Assembly (NCBI GenBank): GCA_964452085.1
Contig: CAYVKL010000002.1
Location: forward strand, 1 to 64,000
From: Methanobacterium sp964452085
GTDB taxonomy: Archaea; Methanobacteriota; Methanobacteria; Methanobacteriales; Methanobacteriaceae
Direction of reading: 5' to 3'
Length of the DNA stretch: 64,000 bases
In this document: positions 46,225-56,007 of the stretch, in pieces
Layout: every line of letters begins with the position of its first letter
Numbering within the stretch: position 1 is the first letter of the stretch
The notes under the pieces: generated by a model
What the model saw: the letters and a program-made list of their open reading frames with translations, nothing else
Databases searched by the model: none
Told to the model about the DNA's origin: nothing
Position numbers and translations under genes: made by a program

Positions 46225-46557
46225 ATGGTTTATGATATGATAATACCAGCCCTCCCATTTATCGGGGGCTATCTATTCACTTACAGTCTATACAAAATGG
46301 ATTTAATTAAAAAAGCATTACACATCAACATATGGAATTTAATAATTGGATTAGCATTTTTAATATCTGCAGGAGCCGGATTCATCCTGCTACTATTCAT
46401 GGAGTTCGGAATTAAATTACCAATAAACCCTGAATTACTCTACTGGCATATTGAACTAGGCGTAACTCTAGTTCTGGTAACAGTGTTCCATTTCCACACC
46501 TACTGGAAATCATCTAAGACCATGTTCATAGCAGCAAAAAGGAGGTCAGAATCATGA
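46225..46557 (+). CDS. Three-helix membrane protein with His-rich DUF4405-like module
   Basis: 110 residues, start ATG 46225 after GGGGG. Three helices. The last carries YWHIELGVTLVLVTVFHFHTYWK, here described as W-H near residue 75 and H-x-H near residue 93; with HINIWN before the second helix these histidines have the spacing of membrane heme-binding modules (DUF4405/cytochrome b-like). The downstream gene (4-base overlap ATGA) carries the same module at its end, so the two are paralogous and translationally coupled. Heme binding is an inference from the pattern. Confidence 0.75.
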   Translation: MVYDMIIPALPFIGGYLFTYSLYKMDLIKKALHINIWNLIIGLAFLISAGAGFILLLFMEFGIKLPINPELLYWHIELGVTLVLVTVFHFHTYWKSSKTMFIAAKRRSES

Positions 46558-47477
46558 AAATAAAGATAAAATCTTTCCCATCAATGGAAAAGCTGGCCTC
46601 AGTTTTTTCAAAAGAAAAATTATCATTTGCTTTATCAAAGGAAAAAATCTCATCTACTTTACCAAAGGAAAAAATACCCTATACTCTATCAAAAGAAAAA
46701 ATAGTATCTGCATTATCACGGGAGAACATTAGCTCAACATTATCCAAAATACCCATGAAACAAAAGTTGGTCAGTGTAGCAGCCACCATCCCTTTTGTAG
46801 CAGCCAGCACCATGTCTTCTTCATGTGCTACTACTTGTCCTTATGGTATGGTTAATGATCCCGCCCCCGGGCAATGTTCCCGTTATATGGATATAGGTGG
46901 GGATGGTTTCTGTGATTTTTCACAGGCAACACCTGTAACCACCACCGATCCAGCTACTACTACAACTGATACCACCACAACCAGCCCCATAAATGAGGGT
47001 CATGGTAATGGGGTAAATGGAGATATTGCAACTGATCAAGCGGATACAAATGCCACAGTTATACCTGATTCCGGTTTTGACTCCGGAAACCTCAATGGAG
47101 ATCCAACTAACTATTATGTTCTACCCATTTCTTTCATGTTGATGGGTGTTTACTTATTGACTCATTTCCTGTTTAAAAAAGGAATTTTAAAAAGAAACAA
47201 ACATAGAAGAATCTGGAATCTCCTGGTTACCGCAGGATACCTTGGAACTGGAGTTACCGGGGTTGTGTTAACTCTTCTGATAAATTTAGGAATTAGAACT
47301 GCTTTAAATCCTGCCATAACTTTTTGGCACGCAGAACTGGCCATTTTAATGGTTATCGGAACTATGATACACCTTCACCTGTACTGGAAACCATTTAAAA
47401 ACATGTTCAAAGTTCTATTCCGGTTCAATACCAATTTAAGGAAAAATCCAACCAAAGTAAAAGGAACATCCAAGTGA
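46554..47477 (+). CDS. Membrane protein: nine-residue repeats, Cys domain, His-rich DUF4405-like module
   Basis: 307 residues. Residues 15-66 are six tandem nonamers of the form SKEKISSTL (copies SKEKLSFAL, PKEKIPYTL, SKEKIVSAL, SRENISSTL). A hydrophobic segment (VSVAATIPFVAAS) leads into a Cys domain CATTCPYGMVNDPAPGQC followed by DIGGDGFCDFSQ, a motif also seen next to iron-sulfur proteins of methanogens. A Thr-rich linker and three helices follow, the last two repeating the neighbour's module (IWNLLVTAGYLGTG; FWHAELAILMV; HLHLYWK). It starts within the previous stop (ATGA), and a strong terminator overlaps its own stop. Redox or metal-related function at the membrane is a reasonable inference. 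Confidence 0.75.
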   Translation: MKIKIKSFPSMEKLASVFSKEKLSFALSKEKISSTLPKEKIPYTLSKEKIVSALSRENISSTLSKIPMKQKLVSVAATIPFVAASTMSSSCATTCPYGMVNDPAPGQCSRYMDIGGDGFCDFSQATPVTTTDPATTTTDTTTTSPINEGHGNGVNGDIATDQADTNATVIPDSGFDSGNLNGDPTNYYVLPISFMLMGVYLLTHFLFKKGILKRNKHRRIWNLLVTAGYLGTGVTGVVLTLLINLGIRTALNPAITFWHAELAILMVIGTMIHLHLYWKPFKNMFKVLFRFNTNLRKNPTKVKGTSK

Positions 47478-47515
47478 TTTCCCTCACTCATGCGGATGTT
47501 CCCTTAATATTTTTT
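47463..47515 (+). terminator. Strong terminator of the 46225-47477 operon
   Basis: GGAACATCC (47463-47471) pairs perfectly with GGATGTTCC (47494-47502); an inner stem AGTGA/TCACT (47473-47477/47484-47488) extends it. A T-rich tail (TTAATATTTTTT) follows. The stop codon lies in the hairpin. Confidence 0.75.
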
Positions 47516-47685
47516 AAAAAATAATTCTACAGTTGAATATCCACATATCTATTTCTATAATTGTGTTTTTATTTTATACGTGTAATTTGAAATTTTCAAA
47601 TCAAAACAATAATCATTTCTAAAAATAATAAACATTTTTATTGCTTCCTGTAAATTGATTTATATAAAAAAGAGGATCTGTTTAA

Positions 47686-48162
47686 ATGACTTTCAACCCA
47701 GTTTATTCCTTCTTCAACACCATCAAATTGGTTCTACAGAGGAAAATACACTTTCTTCAGGATCGGGCAGGTAGTAACATAATAATGGACGGGCAGGAGT
47801 TCACTATTTTCCGGGAAGTTAAAATAGATAAAAAGTCTACAGAAGAAAACAGTAAACAGAAACCTGCAGTATTTATGGTGAGATTCCTACTTTCTGGTAT
47901 GGAAGTAGAGAATAATAAAAGATTTTCATGGTTACCAGTTCCATTTTTCATTGGCCTACCAGGATTTAGAGCTAAACTCTGGACCATCAACCATCAAAAC
48001 AATTATTTTCAAGGTATATACCAATGGGACAATGGGGAATATGCTCGAAAATATTCCCAATCATTTGCATACAGCTTTATGAGTAGAAGATCAGTTAAAG
48101 GATCAGTTTCTTTTAAAATTATACCTGATACTACTCTAAAAGACTATTTAGAATCATTATAA
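47686..48162 (+). CDS. Conserved hypothetical protein, YdhR/monooxygenase-like pattern
   Basis: 158 residues, ATG 47686 with GAGG 9 bases upstream. No signal or membrane segment. The central block FFIGLPGFRAKLWTINHQNN followed by YFQGIYQWDNGEYARKYSQS resembles the strand-helix pattern of dimeric alpha/beta-barrel proteins such as YdhR, where this block lines the cavity. The resemblance is by eye, so the family is not certain. It stands alone between a terminator and the STAS/phosphotransferase gene. Confidence 0.6.
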   Translation: MTFNPVYSFFNTIKLVLQRKIHFLQDRAGSNIIMDGQEFTIFREVKIDKKSTEENSKQKPAVFMVRFLLSGMEVENNKRFSWLPVPFFIGLPGFRAKLWTINHQNNYFQGIYQWDNGEYARKYSQSFAYSFMSRRSVKGSVSFKIIPDTTLKDYLESL

Positions 48163-48394
48163 AATTACTTGAAAAGGGTTTAATTTTTACTTATTTGAAT
48201 AGTTGGCAGTTAATTATGTTATATAGGTAAATAAACATTTTAAAACTACTATTTTACCACATATGTTACTTAAAAAGATAAAAAAATAGTCTTAAAATCT
48301 TTGAATTAACATAGGAATTATTAAATATGATAAAAACCTTATAAACCTACGTAGTACTTGATTTTTACGATATAAATTCATTGGGGAGTAAATG

Positions 48395-50833
48395 ATGGAT
48401 ATAATCTCAGAAAGAGTTGATGGGGTGCTGGTGGTAACACTGGAAGGTAGGCTAGATGCTTACGGTGCGTTGAAACTGGATGAAGCCCTTGACAATCTTA
48501 TTCATGATGAAGATTTAGCTATTGTTTTCAACATGGATTCTGTCAGTTACCTGAGCAGTGGCGGTATTAGGAGCTTCCTTCGGGCTGAGAGAATGATGAG
48601 AGATCGTGGAGGTCAAATCAAGCTTTGTAATTTGAATCATTATCCATTGGAAGTTTTAAAAATGGCCGGGTTTGACCAGATATTTTCACTCTACCCTACC
48701 ATGGATGAAGCCATGGAATGCCAGACAACCCTAAAAGATTCTGAACCAGTTGATTGGAGCAAACTTCCTAAATATGCCGATGAAAATGTTTCATTAACCA
48801 TTATGGAAGTTTCCAATGATGAATCTGCACTGAAAGTGGTGGGAGATGTAAAAAAGGTTCTATATTCTCAGATAGGTGAAGAAGACATTTATTCCCGAAA
48901 ATTCTCTGATACAGAGTATTCCATTGGACTGGGTGGGTTGGGTGAGAAGACTTCAGACTTTATGGGTATCATGGGAGAGATGATCACTATTGGAGGTACC
49001 ATGGTCTGGCTCCCAACTGATGGACATGACACTCCAGATTTTTTAATTCCCGCAACAGACACCGGGGCGGTTACCATCCACACTGGATTTAATGTAGCTC
49101 TAGATGGTAATTTTAATGATGTTATAATGGTTGAAAGTAATAAAGAAGAAGGTTTGAGTATAGATGAACTTTATTCTTCTTTATTTAAGATGGCTCGTAA
49201 AATTAGCCCTTCATTTAAGGGTATTATTAGTCTGGCCACGCAGGCAGATATAATCGAGTTCTACAGTTCTGGCATTAAAATATCCCCCCTTAGAAAATTA
49301 GCACCTGAAAACCGTGAAATGATCACTCACCCTGATAATATAAAGTCCTGGATGAACATCAGCACCACTCCTCAGTTTCAGGGGGAGACCATGGTGAGTT
49401 TTGGGGTGGGTGTTGACCTTGAGTCTGATCTTTCCAGTTTTGATGAAGATGTTCTAGGCTCTTTATTTTACATGCATCCAGCTAACATTTCCAATCAGAA
49501 AATGTTACTTCACGATCATGCAGTTGTATTTAAACATGTGAAACTTGACAAAACTCCGGATATTGATGCTAAAATCAGGAGCATAGTTAAAAATGGTGAT
49601 TTCCTGGACATGCGCCACCTACTTGATAACACTCGCATAAAAAGAGCTTTAATTGGTGTTTCATACATTATGGATATATTATTTGAAAAAAGCCAGAAGG
49701 TAACTATTAAAGGGGAATGTGATGGCTTCATTGATACTTATAAAGTTATAACTGGAAAACTTTTCCCAGATTCGGCAGAAATCTCCCTTAAACCCATAAC
49801 TGGGGGATTCAGTGGTTCAATGGTATTCAATGCCTATTCGTGGGATCGATCAGGTAGGCAGGAGATGCCATTTGTATTGAAATTAGGGCCCTGGTCAGAG
49901 ATAGGTGACGAGTTACAAGGATATGATGACCACGTGAAACGTTACATACAGAACAATGCTACTCAAATCGTGGATCACAGAAAAGAAGGGGAATACGGGG
50001 GAATATTATATAACTTTGTAGGGATTAATGGAAAGGAAGGCATTATCAGTCTGGAAGATTATTACTATTCCCATGACACTACAGAGGTACTTGCCTGCCT
50101 GGATAAACTATTTAGGAACGTGCTGCGAAGCTGGTATGGCCAGCCGAAACTAAAAGAGATGTCTCTTTATGAAGAGTATGACTTCTTTTTTCAATATGAA
50201 CAAATCAAAAGGTTTGGAGCTGAAAAATTCGCAGTTTCATCAGATGAAAAGTACATTGAACTCCCCTATGGCTTGGGAACATCAATAAATCCACTTTATT
50301 TTGTGGAAAATATCATGCCTCAGAGGAGGTCCCAGGTCACCAGTGCCTATGAATCATCCACCCATGGTGATCTCAACATGAGAAACGTGCTTATGGATGA
50401 TAGTCTTAACATGTGGCTTATTGACTTTGCATTTACCAGATATGGGCATATTCTTCGGGATATCTCTAAAATGGAAACTGCATTCAAGCTGGAATGCGTG
50501 AATATTGATTCTGAGGAAAAATTGAAATTTGTCCTGGGAATGGAAAAGGAGTTCCTGGATGCTGAAAATCTGAGTGATATGCCTCAGATACCATCAGAAT
50601 ACAAAAATATGGATATTGATTTTGATTCTAGTGATGTTATGAAGGCATTCAAGTGCATCCAACAAATAAGGAAATATGGTAATATGATAACCCTCTTAGA
50701 TGAGGATATATCCCAGTACCTCCTTGGTCTTTTATCATATACTCTCTCAGCAGTTTCATTTGTCAGTTTAAATGAATATGAGAAAAAATATGCCTGGATA
50801 TCATCTTCTTTAATCTGTCATAAATTGATTTAA
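48395..50833 (+). CDS. STAS domain fused to an aminoglycoside-phosphotransferase-like kinase domain
   Basis: 812 residues. Residues 1-105 are an anti-sigma-antagonist type STAS domain (VVTLEGRLDAYGALKLDEAL; FNMDSVSYLSSGGIRSFLRA), with the Ser pair of SYLSSGG at about 54-55 where such domains are phosphorylated. A middle region (115-430) of unknown fold contains KFSDTEYSIGLGGLGEK and EFYSSGIKISPLRKL. The C-terminal region (from about 455) is APH/choline-kinase-like: SLKPITGGFSGSMVFN, VLKLG, catalytic HGDLNMRNVL (His 657) and LIDFAFTRYGH. ATG 48395 is 6 bases from GGGGAG and preferred over 48392. It could be a signalling kinase of a partner-switch type. An MBL-fold gene follows after 58 bases. 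Confidence 0.85.
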   Translation: MDIISERVDGVLVVTLEGRLDAYGALKLDEALDNLIHDEDLAIVFNMDSVSYLSSGGIRSFLRAERMMRDRGGQIKLCNLNHYPLEVLKMAGFDQIFSLYPTMDEAMECQTTLKDSEPVDWSKLPKYADENVSLTIMEVSNDESALKVVGDVKKVLYSQIGEEDIYSRKFSDTEYSIGLGGLGEKTSDFMGIMGEMITIGGTMVWLPTDGHDTPDFLIPATDTGAVTIHTGFNVALDGNFNDVIMVESNKEEGLSIDELYSSLFKMARKISPSFKGIISLATQADIIEFYSSGIKISPLRKLAPENREMITHPDNIKSWMNISTTPQFQGETMVSFGVGVDLESDLSSFDEDVLGSLFYMHPANISNQKMLLHDHAVVFKHVKLDKTPDIDAKIRSIVKNGDFLDMRHLLDNTRIKRALIGVSYIMDILFEKSQKVTIKGECDGFIDTYKVITGKLFPDSAEISLKPITGGFSGSMVFNAYSWDRSGRQEMPFVLKLGPWSEIGDELQGYDDHVKRYIQNNATQIVDHRKEGEYGGILYNFVGINGKEGIISLEDYYYSHDTTEVLACLDKLFRNVLRSWYGQPKLKEMSLYEEYDFFFQYEQIKRFGAEKFAVSSDEKYIELPYGLGTSINPLYFVENIMPQRRSQVTSAYESSTHGDLNMRNVLMDDSLNMWLIDFAFTRYGHILRDISKMETAFKLECVNIDSEEKLKFVLGMEKEFLDAENLSDMPQIPSEYKNMDIDFDSSDVMKAFKCIQQIRKYGNMITLLDEDISQYLLGLLSYTLSAVSFVSLNEYEKKYAWISSSLICHKLI

Positions 50834-50891
50834 TCTTCATCCGTGACGATTCAAATCAATTACATAAATATTCATTTTAAAGGGAAATATT

Positions 50892-51593
50892 ATGAAAAAA
50901 TGGACTACTCACAGTGGATGCATTATTTATCAGACTAGCAAAGGTAGAGGTAACTCTTACCTGGTTCTAGATAACGATATTTCCATTTTAGTAGACACGG
51001 GTCTTAAAAATTCTAGAAAAGAACTCACAGGAGTCCTGGATGAATTTTTGGATAATAAATGTTTATCTTATCTAGTTTTAACTCACTCCCATTATGACCA
51101 TGTGGAAAACATGGCAATGATAAAAGAGAAATATAAAGCTAAAATATTAATTCAAAAAAACGAAGCTAACAATTTAATCCAGGGAAACTCTCCCATTCCC
51201 AATGGAACCAATTTCATCACCCGCACGCTGGTAAAAATGGGAAGAAAATTAAATCGGCTAAATAATTATCCTAATTCACATCCTGACATAATTGTAGAGG
51301 ATAAATATGGCCTCAGCCCTAAATGTAATTTAATCCATTCTCCCGGCCATACAAGAGGGTCAATGAGTTTGATTGTAGATAATGAAGTTGCCCTGGTGGG
51401 TGATGCAATGTTTGGTGTTTTTAATTGGTCAGTTTTCCCACCATTTGCTGATGATGAGCCCTCCATGATCAGGAGTTGGGCTAAACTCCTGGATACGAAT
51501 TGTAAGGTGTTCCTACCAGGACATGGTACTGAAAATAGTCGGAAATTATTGGAAACACAATATAGTAAGTATAAAAATAAATATTTGCGCTAG
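50892..51593 (+). CDS. MBL-fold metallohydrolase
   Basis: 233 residues with the metallo-beta-lactamase motifs: TGLKNSRKELT after the first strand (Asp VDTG), the metal-binding THSHYDHVE (near residues 61-69), HSPGHTRGS, GDAMFG and the final PGHGTE. The spacing matches soluble hydrolases of the glyoxalase II-like and quorum-quenching type; substrate unknown. ATG 50892 follows AGGGAAA. It follows the STAS/phosphotransferase gene by 58 bases on the same strand, so a joint function is possible. Confidence 0.88.
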   Translation: MKKWTTHSGCIIYQTSKGRGNSYLVLDNDISILVDTGLKNSRKELTGVLDEFLDNKCLSYLVLTHSHYDHVENMAMIKEKYKAKILIQKNEANNLIQGNSPIPNGTNFITRTLVKMGRKLNRLNNYPNSHPDIIVEDKYGLSPKCNLIHSPGHTRGSMSLIVDNEVALVGDAMFGVFNWSVFPPFADDEPSMIRSWAKLLDTNCKVFLPGHGTENSRKLLETQYSKYKNKYLR

Positions 51594-51727
51594 TTACTAG
51601 TTTATAATTATTTTTTTTAAAAGTTCAAGTTACTTTACTTAGATAAATTTATAAAAATATAAAAACAAGGTATATATTGAAATATTTGGATATATGAATA
51701 TTACTATTATTCTGATCTGGTGAGAAC

Positions 51728-52495
51728 ATGGAAGAAAAAGAAATAAAAAAACATGTAAAAGAACGTTATGGGAAAATAGCAACCAAAGAGTCAACTTCCT
51801 GTTCCTGTTGTGGAGGATCAGAGGATATTGAAGAAAGTGCACGACAGCAGGCCAAAGCAATGGGATACACTGAAGATGAAATAAATAGCATACCTAAAGA
51901 AGCTGTTTATGGTCTGGGATGTGGAAACCCCACGGCATTGGCCGAAATATGTGAGGGAGAAACAGTACTTGACCTGGGGTCGGGTGGGGGAATAGATGTC
52001 TTTCTGGCTGCAGGAAAAGTGGGAGATACTGGAAAGGTAATCGGAGTGGACATGACTCAAGAAATGGTTGAAACCGCCACTCGAAACGCTGAAGAAGGCG
52101 GATATCATAATGTTAAGTTCAAAATAGGGGAAATAGAGGATTTACCCATTGAAAATGACTCTGTTGATCTTATAATTAGTAATTGTGTCATAAACCTCAC
52201 ACCTGATAAAAATGTAGCATATCAGGAAGCATTCCGTGTTTTAAAGCCCGGTGGAAGGATTTTAGTGTCTGATTTAGTTACCAGTGGTAATATTCCTGAA
52301 GAAATCAGGAAAAGTTTCCAGGCATGGTCCGATTGCATAGCTGGAGCCATGGAAAAACAGGAATATTTGGACACCATTACCCAAGCAGGATTCAAGGATG
52401 TTGAAATAATAGAAGCTCATTTCTTCACAGAACCCAATATGGATCCTAGGCTTGAAGGTAAAATCCTGAGCATCCAGGTAAAGGCAATTAAATAG
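51728..52495 (+). CDS. arsM: Arsenite S-adenosylmethionine methyltransferase-like protein (ArsM)
   Basis: 255 residues. The SAM-binding motif VLDLGSGGGIDVFLAAGK is followed by IGVDMT. Cysteines match the ArsM pattern: a pair or triple near residue 24-28 (STSCSCCGG), GLGCG near 63-65, and SNCVINLTP near 151. These bind As(III) in characterised enzymes that methylate arsenite. No arsR, arsB or arsA is seen nearby, so arsenic as substrate is likely from the cysteines but not shown by context. ATG 51728 is preceded by TGGTGAGA. Confidence 0.88.
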   Translation: MEEKEIKKHVKERYGKIATKESTSCSCCGGSEDIEESARQQAKAMGYTEDEINSIPKEAVYGLGCGNPTALAEICEGETVLDLGSGGGIDVFLAAGKVGDTGKVIGVDMTQEMVETATRNAEEGGYHNVKFKIGEIEDLPIENDSVDLIISNCVINLTPDKNVAYQEAFRVLKPGGRILVSDLVTSGNIPEEIRKSFQAWSDCIAGAMEKQEYLDTITQAGFKDVEIIEAHFFTEPNMDPRLEGKILSIQVKAIK

Positions 52496-52561
52496 ATAAT
52501 AAAATTTAGATGTTTAAAAAATGCTCTAATAGGTTGTATAAGAGTTTTGAAAAATTATCTC

Positions 52562-53551
52562 CTAAAAATTTTCTTTAGGGGGATTTTTCCTAAACCATTC
52601 CACAGAATCCCTAATGGATTCTTTAATGGGGCGTGGAGCAAATTTCAACTCATTTTTTGCTTTTTCCTTGCTTATATCGCAATTACTCACCAAAACTTCA
52701 GCGGAATAACTGGTAAATAATGGTTTGGCTTTTCGGTTACTGTAATATAATGGGGTGATTTTCCCTGCTGCACGGGCAACCCACAGGGGCATTTTTAGCC
52801 AGGGACGTTTAATTAAGGTTAATTCTTCCAAGGTATCCAGGAGCTCGTTGACCGTGATTTTTTCTCCGGATAATATGTAGCTTTCACCAGTTCTACCATT
52901 CTTGCATGCCAGAATAAGTCCCTGAGCTACGTCGCGAACATCAACAAAGTCGTAAGCTCCATCAATATAGGCTTTCAGATTTCCATTCGTATAGTTCAAA
53001 ATCATCTGGCCCATCTGCGATATGTTATAGTCACAGGGGCCTATAATTCCACTGGGGCATACAATAACTGCATTAAGGCCCTTTTTAACACCTTCAAGCA
53101 CTTCTAAAGATGCCTGGGCTTTGGTGCGATCGTAACCTCCTCTTGAATACTCTGGTTCATATGAGCAGGATTCATCAATTGGAGTTCCATGAGGCGGTTC
53201 TACAAGAGCATGAACAGAACTGGTGTAAATTAAACGCTTCACATCATTTTCCAGACAGGCTTGAACCACATTACGGGTTCCCTCAACATTGACCTTGTAG
53301 AGAAGTTCATCCTGACCTGGCATTATGGAAATAATTCCTGCCAGGTGAAATACATGTGTCACGTTATTAAAGGCTCTGTTAATGGAATCAAAATCAGTTA
53401 TATCTGCCTCAACTATATCTAAATCTAACCCTGCAATTGGAGTAAGATCATCCCCTGGAAGTGTTATAACTCTCACATCCATTTCATAGGAGGTTAATTT
53501 CCGTAAAAGGACATTGCCTATATGTCCGGTGGCACCAGTAACCAGTATCAT
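52562..53551 (-). CDS. NAD(P)-dependent epimerase/dehydratase-family reductase
   Basis: 329 residues of the extended short-chain dehydrogenase group. The N-terminal VTGATGHIGNVLLRKL carries the GxxGxxG dinucleotide motif; FHLAGI and the active-site YDRTKAQAS (Tyr and Lys) follow. C-terminal FVDVRDVAQGLILAC and SGEKITVNELLD are usual in dihydroflavonol-4-reductase-like members and in sugar epimerases. The substrate could be a nucleotide sugar, sterol-like or polyol compound. ATG 53551 follows GGGGAGAA. It is convergent with ArsM and divergent from nothing; the trkH terminator lies beyond its start. Confidence 0.88.
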   Translation of the reverse strand: MILVTGATGHIGNVLLRKLTSYEMDVRVITLPGDDLTPIAGLDLDIVEADITDFDSINRAFNNVTHVFHLAGIISIMPGQDELLYKVNVEGTRNVVQACLENDVKRLIYTSSVHALVEPPHGTPIDESCSYEPEYSRGGYDRTKAQASLEVLEGVKKGLNAVIVCPSGIIGPCDYNISQMGQMILNYTNGNLKAYIDGAYDFVDVRDVAQGLILACKNGRTGESYILSGEKITVNELLDTLEELTLIKRPWLKMPLWVARAAGKITPLYYSNRKAKPLFTSYSAEVLVSNCDISKEKAKNELKFAPRPIKESIRDSVEWFRKNPPKENF

Positions 53552-53650
53552 GTATTCTCCCCATTCTTATCAATTAATATTATATTAAGCAATCTTAATG
53601 AATTTATCTTAGTTAATAAAAATCATCAAAAGAATTTTAAAATGGATTAA

Positions 53651-53687
53651 TTTTAATAAAAAATGCATTACTTAGTTTTTTACTAAG
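53651..53687 (-). terminator. Terminator after the TrkH gene
   Basis: On the minus strand CTTAGT (53687-53682) and ACTAAG (53676-53671) form a 6-bp stem with a loop of five A, followed by TAATGCATTTTTTATT. It lies about 65 bases beyond the TrkH stop. Confidence 0.5.
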
Positions 53688-53752
53688 AATTCCATTAAAT
53701 AGTATTTAAATAGAGAATTCCATTGCTCAGAATTAACCAAATAATTCATCAC

Positions 53753-55237
53753 TTATTTTCGAACCGTATTTTTGATAATAAATGCTAAAAATAGGAGTAC
53801 CGGCCATATTTCAAGCCGACCAACCCAGAAGTCAATTATGAAAACTATTTTGGTGACTGTGGGGGAAGTTGCAGTCATTAATCCAGAACCTAGCCCTACA
53901 TTACCCACTGCAGAAGCTGCTTCAAACAGAACCTGACCCACGTTTTGATAGTAGAACATGAGAATTATTACACTTATAAAGTACACCACAAGGTAAATGA
54001 AGACAAATAACCCTGTTAATTTTATTATATCATCTTCAATCTTCACATCTTTCACGTGGTGGATTTTTTGAGAAATCATGGCACTTTTTGGTAGTATAAG
54101 TGATTTGATCTCCCACCACACTGATTTGAACATGATACCAATTCTAATCCATTTTATACCACCACCTGTGGAACATGAACCTGCACCGATAATCATGAGT
54201 AGTGTAAGAATGAATATACCCATTCCGGCGTACTGGTTGGTTATCTCTGACCCTGAGGAGGTTTGTAGTCCAGTGGTAGTGATGGCAGAAACCACTTGGA
54301 AGATTGAATATCTAAGTGATGTAAGAAGGTCATGTCCGTAATAATTGGTGTTGTAAAGGAAAAAAGCTACCAAAATACTGGCTGTAATCAGGAAGAACCA
54401 TGAAACCTTTGATTCAATGTCTTTAAAGTATTCCTTCCAGTTTCCTTTGAGGATAGTGTAATGTAAAGCGAAGTTGGTGGCACCTATAATCATAATGACT
54501 ATTGCCGCAGCCTCGATCCAGATACTTTGATAGAAAGCTATGCTAGCATTTTGCATGGCAAATCCGCCAGTGGATAATGCGCTGAATGCATAGAATATCG
54601 AGTCAAAAATTGGCATCCCTGCCAGTTTAAATAGAATAATGGAAATTGCAGTGTAAAGCAGGTAAATATAAACTATAATTCTGGCAGTGTGTTTGATGCT
54701 GGGGAGTATTCTCTCTTCTCTGCCTTCAGCGGAATACATTCTCATTATGTTCACTGCAGGAGATGATAATATAGTTAAGGCCAGTACTATGATACCAATT
54801 CCACCCAACCATTGCATAAAGGCTCGCCAAAAATCCATAGTATAAGCTGCAGTGTCCAGATCAGCATACATGCTAAATCCAGTGGTGGTATAACCTGACA
54901 TGGCTTCAAAGTATCCGTCCAGGTAAGATAAGTCACCGGAGAGGTAAAAAGGAAGGGCAGAAAATGCACACACAATGAGCCAGATACCTGTGGAAAATAC
55001 CATGGCACCTTTCAAAGAGAGATCTGTATCACTATTAAAGATTTTATAAAATAATATTCCAAAAACCATACTAATAATGGAAGAATAGATAAAAGGAAGT
55101 ATATATTTGGTTTCACCGTAAATAAAAGATACCAGGATGGGTATTAACATTATAATGCTTAAAAGGATGCATATGTAACCAGTGTAATGGAATATGGAAC
55201 TTAATTCTCCGATTTTAAGTTTATTGGTAGCATGCAA
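53753..55237 (-). CDS. trkH: Potassium uptake protein TrkH/KtrB family
   Basis: A 494-residue membrane subunit with four pore-loop repeats, whose central Gly forms the K+ filter: GYTTTGFSMY, ALSTGGFAMQ, TTTGLQTSSG and VGNVGLGSGL can be seen in order. About 8-10 helices surround these loops. It starts at TTG 55237, 8 bases after GAGGA. The two TrkA genes upstream on the same strand encode the regulatory NAD/ATP-binding subunits, so this is a complete uptake locus. Potassium is a main cytoplasmic ion in methanogens. Confidence 0.93.
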   Translation of the reverse strand: MHATNKLKIGELSSIFHYTGYICILLSIIMLIPILVSFIYGETKYILPFIYSSIISMVFGILFYKIFNSDTDLSLKGAMVFSTGIWLIVCAFSALPFYLSGDLSYLDGYFEAMSGYTTTGFSMYADLDTAAYTMDFWRAFMQWLGGIGIIVLALTILSSPAVNIMRMYSAEGREERILPSIKHTARIIVYIYLLYTAISIILFKLAGMPIFDSIFYAFSALSTGGFAMQNASIAFYQSIWIEAAAIVIMIIGATNFALHYTILKGNWKEYFKDIESKVSWFFLITASILVAFFLYNTNYYGHDLLTSLRYSIFQVVSAITTTGLQTSSGSEITNQYAGMGIFILTLLMIIGAGSCSTGGGIKWIRIGIMFKSVWWEIKSLILPKSAMISQKIHHVKDVKIEDDIIKLTGLFVFIYLVVYFISVIILMFYYQNVGQVLFEAASAVGNVGLGSGLMTATSPTVTKIVFIIDFWVGRLEIWPVLLFLAFIIKNTVRK

Positions 55238-55306
55238 TTAATCATTCCTCTTGATTTATCTGGTTGATTATTGACCTCAAAAAATAGACTTAAAATCTAT
55301 TATGTA

Positions 55307-55954
<648 letters not shown>

Positions 55955-56007
55955 CTTGAAACACCTCTTGCACTAACAATAACAATATAAAGTTTATAAT
56001 AGACACA

